Assembly (NCBI GenBank): GCA_900543555.1
Contig: UQRL01000002.1
Location: forward strand, 1-64,000
Length of the DNA stretch: 64,000 nucleotides
Direction: 5' to 3'
From: an uncultured Oscillospiraceae bacterium
GTDB lineage: Bacteria > Bacillota > Clostridia > Oscillospirales > Acutalibacteraceae
Below the pieces are notes generated by a model. The model saw only the letters and a program-made list of their open reading frames with translations. It did no database searches and was not told the origin of the DNA. Positions within the stretch are counted from its first letter, which is position 1, and every line of letters starts with the position of its first letter. Positions 1 to 7,570 of the stretch are shown here, in pieces. A program made the translations under genes and the position numbers.

Positions 1-264
1 GTCAGCTTCCGGACGCGGAATATAGCCCGGCGTGTTCTGCGGGAAAACATTTCCGGCACGGGCGGGTGGAACGAGCCGCCGCGCGGCATAGCGGCTTCAA
101 GTCCGTGACCGGACGGGACAGGACGCGGGACGGACGCTTGGGGCGTCCGGGAACGGTGGGCGCCGTCAGCTTCCGGACGCGGAATATAGCCCGGCGTGTT
201 CTGCGGGAAAACATTTCCGGCACGGGCGGGTGGAACAAGCCGCCGCGCGGCATGGCGGCTTCAA
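1..264. repeat. tandem structured repeat, two about 100-bp copies upstream of tatD
   Basis: Positions 1-100 and 165-264 are the same 100-bp sequence, differing at only two bases (73/237 and 90/254), so the period is 164 bp. Each copy can fold. An outer GCCCG/CGGGC stem encloses a GGAAA/TTTCC stem, followed by a GCCGCC...GGCGGC hairpin. The second copy has a perfect 6-bp pairing in that last hairpin; in the first copy the base at 90 breaks one pair. The 64-bp spacer holds another hairpin (GGACGC...GCGTCC, near 132-149). The second copy ends at the tatD ribosome binding site. It resembles a T-box only in a short GGGTGGAAC stretch and lacks the rest. A leader RNA or a dispersed intergenic repeat both fit; the function is unknown. 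Confidence 0.8.
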
Positions 265-276
265 CGAGGTGATTTT

Positions 277-1047
277 TTGCGCAATATTTTCGATTCTCAC
301 GCCCATTATTACAGCCACCAGTTCGACAGCGACCGGGAACAGCTGCTGGGCTGGACCCTGCAGGAAAAAGGAGTGGTGGGCATAGTGAACATGGGCTCGG
401 ATTTGGAGAGCTGCTACGCCACCCTGGAGCTGACCCGCCGGTACGACTATATCTGGGGCGGGGTGGGCATCCATCCGGAGGACGCCCTGGACCTGCCGGA
501 GGACTGGCTGGGGCAAATCCAGGAGATGCTGAAAGAGCCCAAGATTGTGGCGGTGGGCGAAATCGGCCTGGACTACCACTGGCTGGACGCCTGCCCCAAG
601 GACCGGCAGCAGGAGGTGTTCGCCATCCAGCTGGAGCTGGCCCGAGAGCTGGCTTTGCCCGTGGTCGTCCATGACCGGGAGGCCCACGCCGACACTTTGG
701 AATTCCTCAAAAAGTACAAGCCTGCCGGGGTGGTGCACTGCTTCTCTGGCAGCTGGGAGACCGCCCGGGAGATTTTAGACCTGGGTATGTACATCGGCCT
801 AGGCGGCGTGGTCACCTTTAAAAATGCCAGGCACGCGGTGGAAGTGGCTAGAAACATCCCCCTGGAGCGGCTTGTGCTGGAGACCGACGCCCCTTACATG
901 GCGCCTGTCCCCTATCGGGGCAAGCGGAACGACTCCTCCCTCATTGCCTTTGTGGCGGAAAAAATTGGGGAGCTGCGGGGCATGGAAGCCCAGGCGGTGC
1001 TGGACGTCACCGCGGAAAACACCCGGCGGCTGTTCAACCTGGGGTAA
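277..1047 (+). CDS. tatD: TatD family metal-dependent hydrolase (DNase)
   Basis: Predicted 256-residue TIM-barrel hydrolase of the TatD family, metal-dependent nucleases and phosphoesterases acting in the cytoplasm. Visible metal-binding motifs are DSHAH at the N-terminus, GEIGLD near residue 90, VVVHDREAH near 127, HCFSG near 150 and the LETDAPYMAP block near 205. Together these cover the usual metal ligands. The start is a TTG at 277 with GAGGTG ending 6 bases upstream; the frame is open further up, but only through the repeat. It lies 35 bp before the radical SAM gene and is probably co-transcribed with it. In many Clostridia tatD follows metG, which would lie left of the window. Confidence 0.93.
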   Translation: MRNIFDSHAHYYSHQFDSDREQLLGWTLQEKGVVGIVNMGSDLESCYATLELTRRYDYIWGGVGIHPEDALDLPEDWLGQIQEMLKEPKIVAVGEIGLDYHWLDACPKDRQQEVFAIQLELARELALPVVVHDREAHADTLEFLKKYKPAGVVHCFSGSWETAREILDLGMYIGLGGVVTFKNARHAVEVARNIPLERLVLETDAPYMAPVPYRGKRNDSSLIAFVAEKIGELRGMEAQAVLDVTAENTRRLFNLG

Positions 1048-1082
1048 CGGACGGGGCTTCTCCCCGGAAAGGAAGTAATGAC

Positions 1083-1709
1083 ATGGAACAGAACAAGTAC
1101 GGCGCTCCGGTGGCCTACGAGTACGGCAGGAACCTGTATATCAATGTGACAAACCAGTGCTGCAATGCCTGTGACTTCTGCCTGCGGCAAAACAGCCCCG
1201 GCAGCCTGTACGCGGACAACCTCTGGTATCAGGGGGGCGAACCCACTAAGGAGGAAATGTGGGAGGACCTGGAGCGCCGGGACCTGAACCGCTATAACGA
1301 GGTGGTGTTCTGCGGCTATGGCGAACCCGCCTGCCGGTGGGATGACATGATGTGGCTGTGCCGGAAGATCAAAGAGAAGGGCTCTCACTTTATCCGCATC
1401 AATACCAACGGCCTGGCCAACCTCATCACCGGCCGGAACGTGGCCGAGGAGATGGACGGCCTGGTGGACGCGGTCTCCGTCAGCCTGAACGCCAGCGACG
1501 CGGAAAAGTATGAGGCCATCTGCCACAGCCAATTTGGGCTGGATGCTTTCCCCGCCATTTTGAAATTTACGGCGGGGGCGGTGTTCAACGTGCCCCACGT
1601 GCGCATGACCGTGGTGAGCACCATGCCCAAGGAAGAGATCGACGCCTGCAAACAGGTGTGCGAGCGCCTGGGGGCGGATTTCTTCGTGCGGGAATACATC
1701 GAAAAGTGA
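1083..1709 (+). CDS. TatD-linked radical SAM protein
   Basis: A 208-residue radical SAM protein. The N-terminus carries a C-x3-C-x2-C cluster motif (within NQCCNACDFC, residues 20-29), followed by GYGEP near residue 77 and a RINTNG strand motif near 103, as in QueE-like and activase-like radical SAM enzymes. Its length and position directly after tatD match the family described as the TatD-linked radical SAM protein. The substrate is not known, and no precursor peptide is visible beside it. A Shine-Dalgarno site (GGAAG) precedes the ATG. The stop codon runs into a strong palindrome (1709-1732), so transcription of this pair probably ends here. Confidence 0.88.
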   Translation: MEQNKYGAPVAYEYGRNLYINVTNQCCNACDFCLRQNSPGSLYADNLWYQGGEPTKEEMWEDLERRDLNRYNEVVFCGYGEPACRWDDMMWLCRKIKEKGSHFIRINTNGLANLITGRNVAEEMDGLVDAVSVSLNASDAEKYEAICHSQFGLDAFPAILKFTAGAVFNVPHVRMTVVSTMPKEEIDACKQVCERLGADFFVREYIEK

Positions 1710-1775
1710 AAGGTGCCCTGCAGGGCACCTTTCCGGGAGACAAAAAGGGAGACGCCGGCTGGCGCCTCCCTTTTC
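1709..1775. terminator. paired hairpins between convergent genes
   Basis: 1709-1732 is a perfect 12-bp palindrome (AAAGGTGCCCTG and its complement) starting in the radical SAM stop codon. 1742-1775 is a second stem, AAAAGGGAG...CTCCCTTTT, with runs of T on both strands. It can therefore terminate both this unit and the convergent trpS operon. Confidence 0.85.
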
Positions 1776-1796
1776 TATGCTGTGGGGAGCCTCTGG

Positions 1797-2801
1797 TTAC
1801 AGCGGCAGATACCCCACTTTTTTCATCACTTTCTGAAGGGTCTTGCGGGCGATGCGCTCCGCTTTGGGGGCGTTGTCCCGGTAACACTGCTCCAGGTAAG
1901 CCTTGTCCCCCGCCAGCTGGCGGAACCGTTCTTGGATGGGGCGCAGCTCTTCGATGACGGCCTCGGCCACGGCGGGCTTGAAATCCCCATAGCCCTTGCC
2001 GGAAAACTCCGCCTCAATCTCCTCCATGCTCTTGCCGGTGATGGTGGAGTAAATGGCCATCAGGTTGCTGACGCCGGGCTTGTTCTCCGGGTCGTAGCGG
2101 ACCAGGGCCTCCGAGTCGGTGACGGCCCGCTTGAACTTGCGCAGGACGGTGTCTGGGTCGTCCAGCACGGTGATGAAAGAGTTGACGTTCTCATCGGACT
2201 TGGACATCTTCTTGGTGGGGTCTTGCAGGGACATGATGCGGGCGCCGTGCTTGGGGATGATGGGTTCCGGCACGGTAAAGGTGGGGCTGTACAGGCCATT
2301 GAAGCGCTCGGCGATGTTGCGGGTCAGCTCCAGATGCTGCTTCTGGTCCGCGCCCACGGGGACGTAGTCCGCCTGGTACAGCAGGATGTCCGCGGCCATC
2401 AGGCAGGGATAGGTGAACAGGCCTGCGTTGATGTTGTCCGCGTGTTTTTGGGATTTATCCTTGAACTGGGTCATGCGGGAGAGCTCCCCAAACTGGGTGT
2501 AGCAGTTCAAAATCCAGGCCAGCTGGGAGTGCTCCGGCACCTGGCTCTGGATGAAAAAGATGCTCTTCTCCAGGTCGATGCCCATGGCCAGCAGCATGGC
2601 GTAGCCATCCAGCACGTTTTTCCGCAGGGCGGCGGGCTCCTGCCGGACGGTGATGGCGTGCAGGTCCGCCAGGCCGTAAACGCACTCGTACTCATCCTGC
2701 AGGCCCACGAAATTCTTCAGGGCCCCCAGGTAGTTGCCCAGGGTGAAGGTGCCCGTGGGCTGGATCAGGCTGAGGACCCGTTTTTTCTGCTGTGTTTCCA
2801 T
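1797..2801 (-). CDS. trpS: tryptophanyl-tRNA synthetase
   Basis: A 334-residue class Ic synthetase that charges tRNA-Trp. It has the TrpRS version of the HIGH motif ([14 protein letters not shown], residues 15-28) and the KMSKS loop (KKMSKSDEN, near 197). Its length is that of ordinary bacterial TrpRS. It is the second gene of an operon, starting 13 bp after the aminotransferase stop. Expression should be governed by the tRNA-Trp T-box at 4051-4320, so uncharged tRNA-Trp raises synthesis. The gene ends just before a bidirectional terminator. Confidence 0.97.
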   Translation of the reverse strand: METQQKKRVLSLIQPTGTFTLGNYLGALKNFVGLQDEYECVYGLADLHAITVRQEPAALRKNVLDGYAMLLAMGIDLEKSIFFIQSQVPEHSQLAWILNCYTQFGELSRMTQFKDKSQKHADNINAGLFTYPCLMAADILLYQADYVPVGADQKQHLELTRNIAERFNGLYSPTFTVPEPIIPKHGARIMSLQDPTKKMSKSDENVNSFITVLDDPDTVLRKFKRAVTDSEALVRYDPENKPGVSNLMAIYSTITGKSMEEIEAEFSGKGYGDFKPAVAEAVIEELRPIQERFRQLAGDKAYLEQCYRDNAPKAERIARKTLQKVMKKVGYLPL

Positions 2802-2814
2802 TGTGATTCTCTCC

Positions 2815-4008
2815 TTACTTGGTCATTTCCTCATAGGTCTCCGCCAAGAGCCGGATCCCCTCTGTCAGCTGCTCGTCCGTGGGGGTGGAGAAGTTGACGC
2901 GGAAGGACTGGCAGGGCTCGCTTTCATCGGTGAGGAACGCGGTGCCCGGCACCACGCACACCTTGTGCTCTGTGGCCTTCTTGACAAACTCCAGCATATC
3001 CACCCCATCGGGCAGGGTGCACCAGGCGAACAGACCGCCCTCAAAGCGGCTCCAGGTGATGCCCAGGGGCTTGAAGTACCGCTCCATGGCCTCCAGCAGG
3101 ATGGAGCTCTTCCGGCGGTAGATAGCCCGCAGGTTTTCCAGGTGGGCCTCATAGTCATACTCGGTCATAATGCGGTGGCAGACAATCTGGGCCCACATGT
3201 TGGAGTGGACGTCCTCGCCCTGCTTGCACACCACCATCTTTTGCAGGACCTCCTTGGGGCCGATGGCATAGCCCACCCGCATGCCGGGGGAGATCACTTT
3301 GGAGAAGGAACCGGCATAGACCACCACGCCCTCGGTATCGAAGGACTTGATAGCGGGCACGTCCTCCCCGGCAAAGCGCAGGTCACCGTAGGGGTTGTCC
3401 TCCAGCACGATGACGTTGTGATCCCGGCACAGCTCATAGACTTTCTTGCGCTTTTCCAGGCTCATGGTGATGCCGGAGGGGTTTTGGAAGTTGGGGATGG
3501 TGTACAGGTATTTCACATTCTTTTCCCTGTTCAGGGCCTCTTCCAGCTTCTGGGTGTCGATGCCGTCTTCCTCCATAGGGATGCCCACCAGCTTGGCCCG
3601 GTAGGAGCGGAAGGTATTCAAAGAACCGATGAAGCTGGGGGCCTCGCACAGGACGGTGTCCCCTTCGTTCAACAGGGTCTTGGTCAGCAGGTCCATCACC
3701 TGCTGGGCGCCGCTGGTGATGAGGATATCGTCATTCTGGGTGCCCACATGGTGCTTCTGCCCCATATAGGAGAGCAGGTGCTGGCGCAGGGGGGTATACC
3801 CCTCTGTGACGCCGTACTGCAGGGCGTCGATGGGGGTGTTCTGCAGCAGCTCCTGGGAAATCTTCTGCACAGCCTCATAGGGGAAGGCGTCCGGGGCGGG
3901 GTTGCCCGCGGACAGGGGGATGACGCTGGGGTCGGAGGAGTTTTTCAAAATCTCCCGGATGGCGGAGGGTTTAAGGCTCTTCACACGCTCTGAAAACTGA
4001 TATTCCAT
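2815..4008 (-). CDS. PLP-dependent aminotransferase, fold type I, in the trpS operon
   Basis: A 397-residue aminotransferase of the class I/II type related to LysN/ARO8-like and MocR-like C-terminal domains. It has no N-terminal DNA-binding domain. Visible motifs are SAGNPAPD near residue 33, NFQNPSG near 180, the PLP lysine in [11 protein letters not shown] near 245, and the C-terminal arginine in SFRVNFS. The start at 4008 has GGAG upstream; longer starts would run into the T-box leader. It is the first gene behind a Trp-specific T-box and is followed 13 bp later by trpS. This context suggests an aromatic substrate, for example transamination of indole-3-pyruvate to tryptophan under starvation. 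The substrate is inferred, not read from the protein. Confidence 0.88.
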   Translation of the reverse strand: MEYQFSERVKSLKPSAIREILKNSSDPSVIPLSAGNPAPDAFPYEAVQKISQELLQNTPIDALQYGVTEGYTPLRQHLLSYMGQKHHVGTQNDDILITSGAQQVMDLLTKTLLNEGDTVLCEAPSFIGSLNTFRSYRAKLVGIPMEEDGIDTQKLEEALNREKNVKYLYTIPNFQNPSGITMSLEKRKKVYELCRDHNVIVLEDNPYGDLRFAGEDVPAIKSFDTEGVVVYAGSFSKVISPGMRVGYAIGPKEVLQKMVVCKQGEDVHSNMWAQIVCHRIMTEYDYEAHLENLRAIYRRKSSILLEAMERYFKPLGITWSRFEGGLFAWCTLPDGVDMLEFVKKATEHKVCVVPGTAFLTDESEPCQSFRVNFSTPTDEQLTEGIRLLAETYEEMTK

Positions 4009-4050
4009 GCTTGCTCCACTCACTTTCTTCATTTTTGGGATTGCGGCAAC

Positions 4051-4320
4051 AAAAAAAGCCCCCTCCCGCCTTGCTTCCAAGGACTGGGACAGGACTTGCC
4101 TGCGGTGCCACCCACATTTGGCAAAGGGGGTTCCCCCCTTGCCCACTCTTTTCCTTAACGCGGAACACGTCGGGCCATACTGGGGCACAAAGCCCGTTCC
4201 AGCCCGCCCTCACGGGGTCCATTGGCGCCGGGCCGCCTGCCGCTTTCCACCAAACGCGGCTCTCTGAACAAGGCGGTTCCCTGCGTTACTTGCTCCCGCT
4301 CTGCGGTTTCTCCACAAATT
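4051..4320 (-). promoter_or_regulatory. T-box riboswitch, tRNA-Trp specificity
   Basis: On the minus strand the leader contains the distal stem I motifs of T-boxes (AGAGAGCC, GGTGG terminal loop) around 4240-4265. After the closing helix comes a specifier loop with UGG followed by A (UGG at 4219-4221), which is the Trp codon. The antiterminator sequence GGGTGGCACCGCA lies at 4101-4114. Its variable base is C, which pairs with a G discriminator, as in bacterial tRNA-Trp. A terminator (CCTTG/CAAGG inside TCCC/GGGA) with a seven-T run at 4051-4057 follows. It controls the aminotransferase-trpS operon. Confidence 0.9.
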
Positions 4321-4326
4321 TTCTCT

Positions 4327-4355
4327 ATTATACTCCCCTTGGGAGCAAAAGTCAA
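4327..4355 (-). promoter_or_regulatory. sigma-A promoter of the T-box-aminotransferase-trpS operon
   Basis: TTGACT (4350-4355) and TATAAT (4327-4332) on the minus strand with a 17-bp spacer. The predicted transcript starts just before the T-box stem I. Confidence 0.85.
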
Positions 4356-4513
4356 ACGGAAGATCCCTTTGCCGAAACAGGAATTAAATTTACATAAGAC
4401 GTTGCCATAATCTTTTTTGCGCAAAACTTCGCCACCAGCCTCCCCCAAGGGCCCGCAAGCTCTGAAAACCCGCTGTCTCTTTAGAAAAGTGACAGAAACG
4501 CCCTTCCTGGAAG

Positions 4514-4545
4514 CGACAGGAAAATTTCCTGAGAAAGGGTATAAT
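4514..4545 (+). promoter_or_regulatory. candidate spoIIE promoter with Spo0A-like site
   Basis: TATAAT at 4540-4545 has no good -35 at the normal distance. Instead GCGACAGG (4513-4520, complement CCTGTCGC) lies about 20 bp upstream and resembles the TGTCGAA core of Spo0A boxes. A second GACAG occurs near 4491. In Bacillus subtilis the spoIIE promoter also has a long spacer and 0A boxes. The match is partial, so this is a suggestion. Confidence 0.45.
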
Positions 4546-4599
4546 CCTTTCACAAGCCGCATAGTCGGTTTCCATAATTTTATCAATGAGGCGGTGTTT

Positions 4600-6948
4600 T
4601 TGGTGGAAGAGACGAGAGTACGGAAAATTTGGCTGCGGGCCCAGGAGGTGCTGGATTCGCCCTATACCCGCAAGGCCCTGATCCTTGCTGGCAGCTTTGC
4701 AGGCAGCCTGCTTTGTTCCCGTGGGCTGGTGTTTGGAAAATATGCCCCCTTCGGCGTGGCGGCGGCAGCCAGCGTTCCCCGGGGCGGTATGTGGGCCGCG
4801 GTGCTGGGCGCGTTTTTGGGGTATCTCATGCCCTCTCCGGCGTATATTCCCATACGCTACGCGGCAGCGCTGCTGGCTGCAGCTGCCATCCGCTGGGCCC
4901 TGTCCGAGCTGAAGGGCGTAACCGCCCACCCTCTGTTCGCCCCAGCTGTGACCCTGCTGCCCTTGCTCCTCACAGGGATGACAATGGTGCTTTTAAACGG
5001 CTCTCTCTCCTACACAGCCGCGCTGTATGTGGCAGAGTCCTTTTTAGGAGCGGGATGTGCCTACTTTTTGCGGCGGACAAGCAACCTTCTTTTAGGGCTT
5101 ACGGGGGACGGCCGGGGACGTTCCAGCGGCCTTTATGAAAGCGGTGATGTGGCAGCGGCGACGGTTACTGCCGGGGTGGTGGCCCTTTCCTTTTCCAGCG
5201 TCACCTTTGGGGGCGTGTCCCTGGGGCGTATTTTAATGGTGCTGATGGTGCTCACCTGCGCCCGCTTGGGGGGCATTGGCGGAGGGGCGGTGGCCGGCAT
5301 CACCGCCGGGGCCATTCAGGGCCTCTCCACAGCGGGGCTCTCTTACCTCTCCGGGGCTTACGGCCTGGGCGGCCTGATGGCCGGGGTGTTCTCCCCCATG
5401 GGGAAGGTAGCCGGGGCTGTGGCGTTCATCCTCTCTCACGGCATCGCCTCCATGCAGGTGGGGGCGGAGTCTCAGGAGACCATCCTGCGAGGAGCCATTG
5501 AGGTGGGGGCCGCCACCATTCTCTACATGGCCCTGCCCCGCAGCCAGCGGCTCTCCCAGCTGTTCGGCGTGCGGAAGGACACCCTCAGCGGCGGGGCCCT
5601 GCGGGGGAACATTGTCATGCGGCTGCGCCATACGGCGGAAGCCCTTTCCCAAGTGCACACCTCTGTGGAGGAGATCTCCCAAAAACTTTCGGCTGTTTGT
5701 GCCCCCAGCCTGCAGGGCGTCTACGACCGCGCGGTGGAAGCGGTGTGCGCGGGTTGCAGCGCCAGAGGGGCCTGCTGGCGCAAGCACCGGGAGGAGACCC
5801 TGGAGAACTTCTCCCAGCTCACCTCCTGCTTAAAGGAGAAAGGCCGGGTTGACACCCTGGACTTTACCAAGGAGTTCTCCGACCGGTGCGGCCGGATGGG
5901 CGAAATGCGGGATGAGATCAACAAAAGCTATGGGAGGTATCTGCTGAAGGAGGCCGCCCAGCTGCGGGCCGCCCAGGTGCGTGAGGTGGTGGAGGACCAC
6001 TTCCAGACCACCGCCGATATTTTGGAGGAGATGGCCGGGGAATTCTCCCAATACCAGAGCTTTGACGAGGAGGCCGCTGCCCGGGTGGCGGACATCCTGC
6101 GGGAGAACGGCATCGAGCCACTGGAAGTGTGCTGCCGCCTGGACCGTTTCGGCCGGATGACCATTGAAGCAGAGGTGGGCCGGGAGCACCAGCGGCGGAT
6201 GAACCGCGCGCAGTTCACCCGGGAGATCAGCGCCGCCTGCGGCCGGGTGTTCTCGCCCCCCTGCATCAGCAATGGGGAGGAGTCCTGCCGGCTGCAGATG
6301 TGCCAGCGCCCAGCCTATGAGGTGGCCCGGGGCTTCTCTCAGTACAGTGCCAAAAACGGGGCCTTCTGCGGGGACTGCGCCAGCGTTTTTGCGGATGGCT
6401 GCGGGCGGCTCGTCGCAGTGCTCAGCGACGGCATGGGCACCGGGGGCCGGGCGGCGGTGGACGGGGCCATGACCTGCGCTATGGCGGAGAGCCTGCTGAA
6501 AGCGGGCATTGGGTTCGACCCCATGCTGCAAACCGTAAATTCCGCCTTGATCGCCAAGAGCGGCGATGAATCCCTGGCCACCCTGGACATCGCCTGCATT
6601 GACCTATTCACCGGCAAAGGAGAGTTCCGCAAGGCAGGGGCGGCCTGCAGCCTGCTGCGCCGGGGCCGCCGGGTAGAGGTGGTAGAGGCCTCCAGCGTGC
6701 CGGTGGGCATCATGCCGCAGGTGGAATTTGCCGCCTACAGCCGGGAGCTCGCCCCGGGGGATGTGGTGGTGCTGCTCTCCGACGGGGTGACCGCCTGCGG
6801 CCAGGAATGGCTGGAGGACCTGGTGCTCCACTGGGACGAGGAGGAAAACCCCAACCTGCTGGCCCAGCGCATCACCGACGAAGCCCGTAAGCGCCGCAGC
6901 GACGGCCACGAGGATGACATCACCGCCCTGGTGCTGGTGCTGAAATGA
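4600..6948 (+). CDS. spoIIE: stage II sporulation protein E, membrane-anchored PP2C phosphatase
   Basis: About 782 residues. The N-terminal 300 or so form a string of roughly ten hydrophobic segments. A central region (about 320-560) is charged, with a Cys-containing patch (CAGCSARGACW). The C-terminal PP2C-type Ser/Thr phosphatase domain (about 570-782) has the metal aspartates in VLSDGMGTG and LLSDGV and the closing GHEDDIT. SpoIIE dephosphorylates SpoIIAA to activate sigma F in the forespore and takes part in polar septation. Near 4588 there is a GAGG; TTG at 4600 (spacing 8) or GTG at 4603 are the best starts, and GTG 4594 is too close. A strong terminator follows at once. The gene marks the organism as a spore former. 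Confidence 0.93.
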   Translation: MVEETRVRKIWLRAQEVLDSPYTRKALILAGSFAGSLLCSRGLVFGKYAPFGVAAAASVPRGGMWAAVLGAFLGYLMPSPAYIPIRYAAALLAAAAIRWALSELKGVTAHPLFAPAVTLLPLLLTGMTMVLLNGSLSYTAALYVAESFLGAGCAYFLRRTSNLLLGLTGDGRGRSSGLYESGDVAAATVTAGVVALSFSSVTFGGVSLGRILMVLMVLTCARLGGIGGGAVAGITAGAIQGLSTAGLSYLSGAYGLGGLMAGVFSPMGKVAGAVAFILSHGIASMQVGAESQETILRGAIEVGAATILYMALPRSQRLSQLFGVRKDTLSGGALRGNIVMRLRHTAEALSQVHTSVEEISQKLSAVCAPSLQGVYDRAVEAVCAGCSARGACWRKHREETLENFSQLTSCLKEKGRVDTLDFTKEFSDRCGRMGEMRDEINKSYGRYLLKEAAQLRAAQVREVVEDHFQTTADILEEMAGEFSQYQSFDEEAAARVADILRENGIEPLEVCCRLDRFGRMTIEAEVGREHQRRMNRAQFTREISAACGRVFSPPCISNGEESCRLQMCQRPAYEVARGFSQYSAKNGAFCGDCASVFADGCGRLVAVLSDGMGTGGRAAVDGAMTCAMAESLLKAGIGFDPMLQTVNSALIAKSGDESLATLDIACIDLFTGKGEFRKAGAACSLLRRGRRVEVVEASSVPVGIMPQVEFAAYSRELAPGDVVVLLSDGVTACGQEWLEDLVLHWDEEENPNLLAQRITDEARKRRSDGHEDDITALVLVLK

Positions 6949-6956
6949 CCGCACAA

Positions 6957-6992
6957 AAAAGGACATCCAAGCCAAGGCTGGATGTCCTTTTC
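6957..6992. terminator. bidirectional terminator between spoIIE and the phage cassette
   Basis: AAAAGGACATCCA and its complement flank a short loop, with A/T runs on both sides. It can end spoIIE transcripts and the leftward terminase-holin operon. Confidence 0.88.
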
Positions 6993-7010
6993 CGCTGGCG
7001 CCCTTAGGGC

Positions 7011-7286
7011 TTATCCCCTTTTGGGGTCCTCATAGGTCAGAGCCTGGCCACTGTCCCCCAGCCCGGCGGTGGTGGGGTCGGTTACGGCGGTCCACACGCT
7101 CACAAGGATGGACACCACAATAACCGGGTTGAGGACTGCCCGGTACAGGGCGCCCCCCAGTGCGGCCCAGGAGGTCATGTCCTCCCACTGCAGGCCCAGG
7201 CCCACCAAAATGGGGCTGAGCACCGCCGCCGCTGCCTGGGCCCAGAACACCGGATTTTTCAAACGCACCCTCCAGTTGATTTTCAT
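7011..7286 (-). CDS. phage holin, phi LC3 type
   Basis: A 91-residue protein beginning MKINWRVRLKNPVFW, the hallmark start of the phi LC3 holin family. It has two hydrophobic segments (about 12-32 and 45-68) and a conserved tail with DPTTAGLGDSGQALTYEDPK. Such holins make membrane holes that release a lysin or dissipate the membrane potential. The start ATG at 7286 follows GGAGGAAGGGT and overlaps the previous stop as ATGA. It is the last gene of the leftward cassette operon. No endolysin or amidase gene lies near it, which is unusual because holin and lysin are normally adjacent. Confidence 0.9.
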   Translation of the reverse strand: MKINWRVRLKNPVFWAQAAAAVLSPILVGLGLQWEDMTSWAALGGALYRAVLNPVIVVSILVSVWTAVTDPTTAGLGDSGQALTYEDPKRG

Positions 7287-7570
7287 ACCCTTCCTCCTTG
7301 TCTTTGTTCCCATAAGGAGAGGCGGTTCTCGCACCGGCACAGCCGTTGGTCCTGGCCGTCCATGCGCTGGGAGAGCCGCCTCTCCGTCTTTTCCTCCCGG
7401 CTGCGGGCCCGTTCATCCTCCTGCTCCAGTTTGTCCAACCGCACCAGGACGTGCTCTAAAATGGCGGAGAGCCGGGAAATGGTGCCGTTGAGCTTGACGA
7501 TGGGCCCGGCCACCGCTGCCACCAGCCCCGCCACCACAGAGAGGGCTGTCACTACAGTCCACTCGTTCAC
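7283..7570 (-). CDS. XhlA-like small phage membrane protein with coiled coil
   Basis: A 95-residue protein with a single hydrophobic segment at the N-terminus (residues 5-27) followed by a long charged heptad region rich in Glu and Arg (about 35-90). This layout matches XhlA/haemolysin-like phage proteins that precede holins in PBSX-type lysis modules and help membrane disruption. The GTG start overlaps the terL stop (GTGA, 7567-7570), and its own stop overlaps the holin start (ATGA). Translation of the three genes is therefore likely coupled. Family assignment rests on size, topology and position only. Confidence 0.7.
   Translation of the reverse strand: MNEWTVVTALSVVAGLVAAVAGPIVKLNGTISRLSAILEHVLVRLDKLEQEDERARSREEKTERRLSQRMDGQDQRLCRCENRLSLWEQRQGGRV

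Noticed and set aside
1-264. T-box leader upstream of tatD
   Set aside because: Only a GGGTGGAAC resemblance; no specifier stem, AGAGA motif or terminator, and the element is duplicated.
1713-3993. Long plus-strand frames opposite trpS and the aminotransferase (394 and 419 codons)
   Set aside because: They mirror the codon positions of the minus-strand genes in G+C-rich DNA, have no ribosome binding site, and give His/Gly/Gln/Leu-rich translations without domains.
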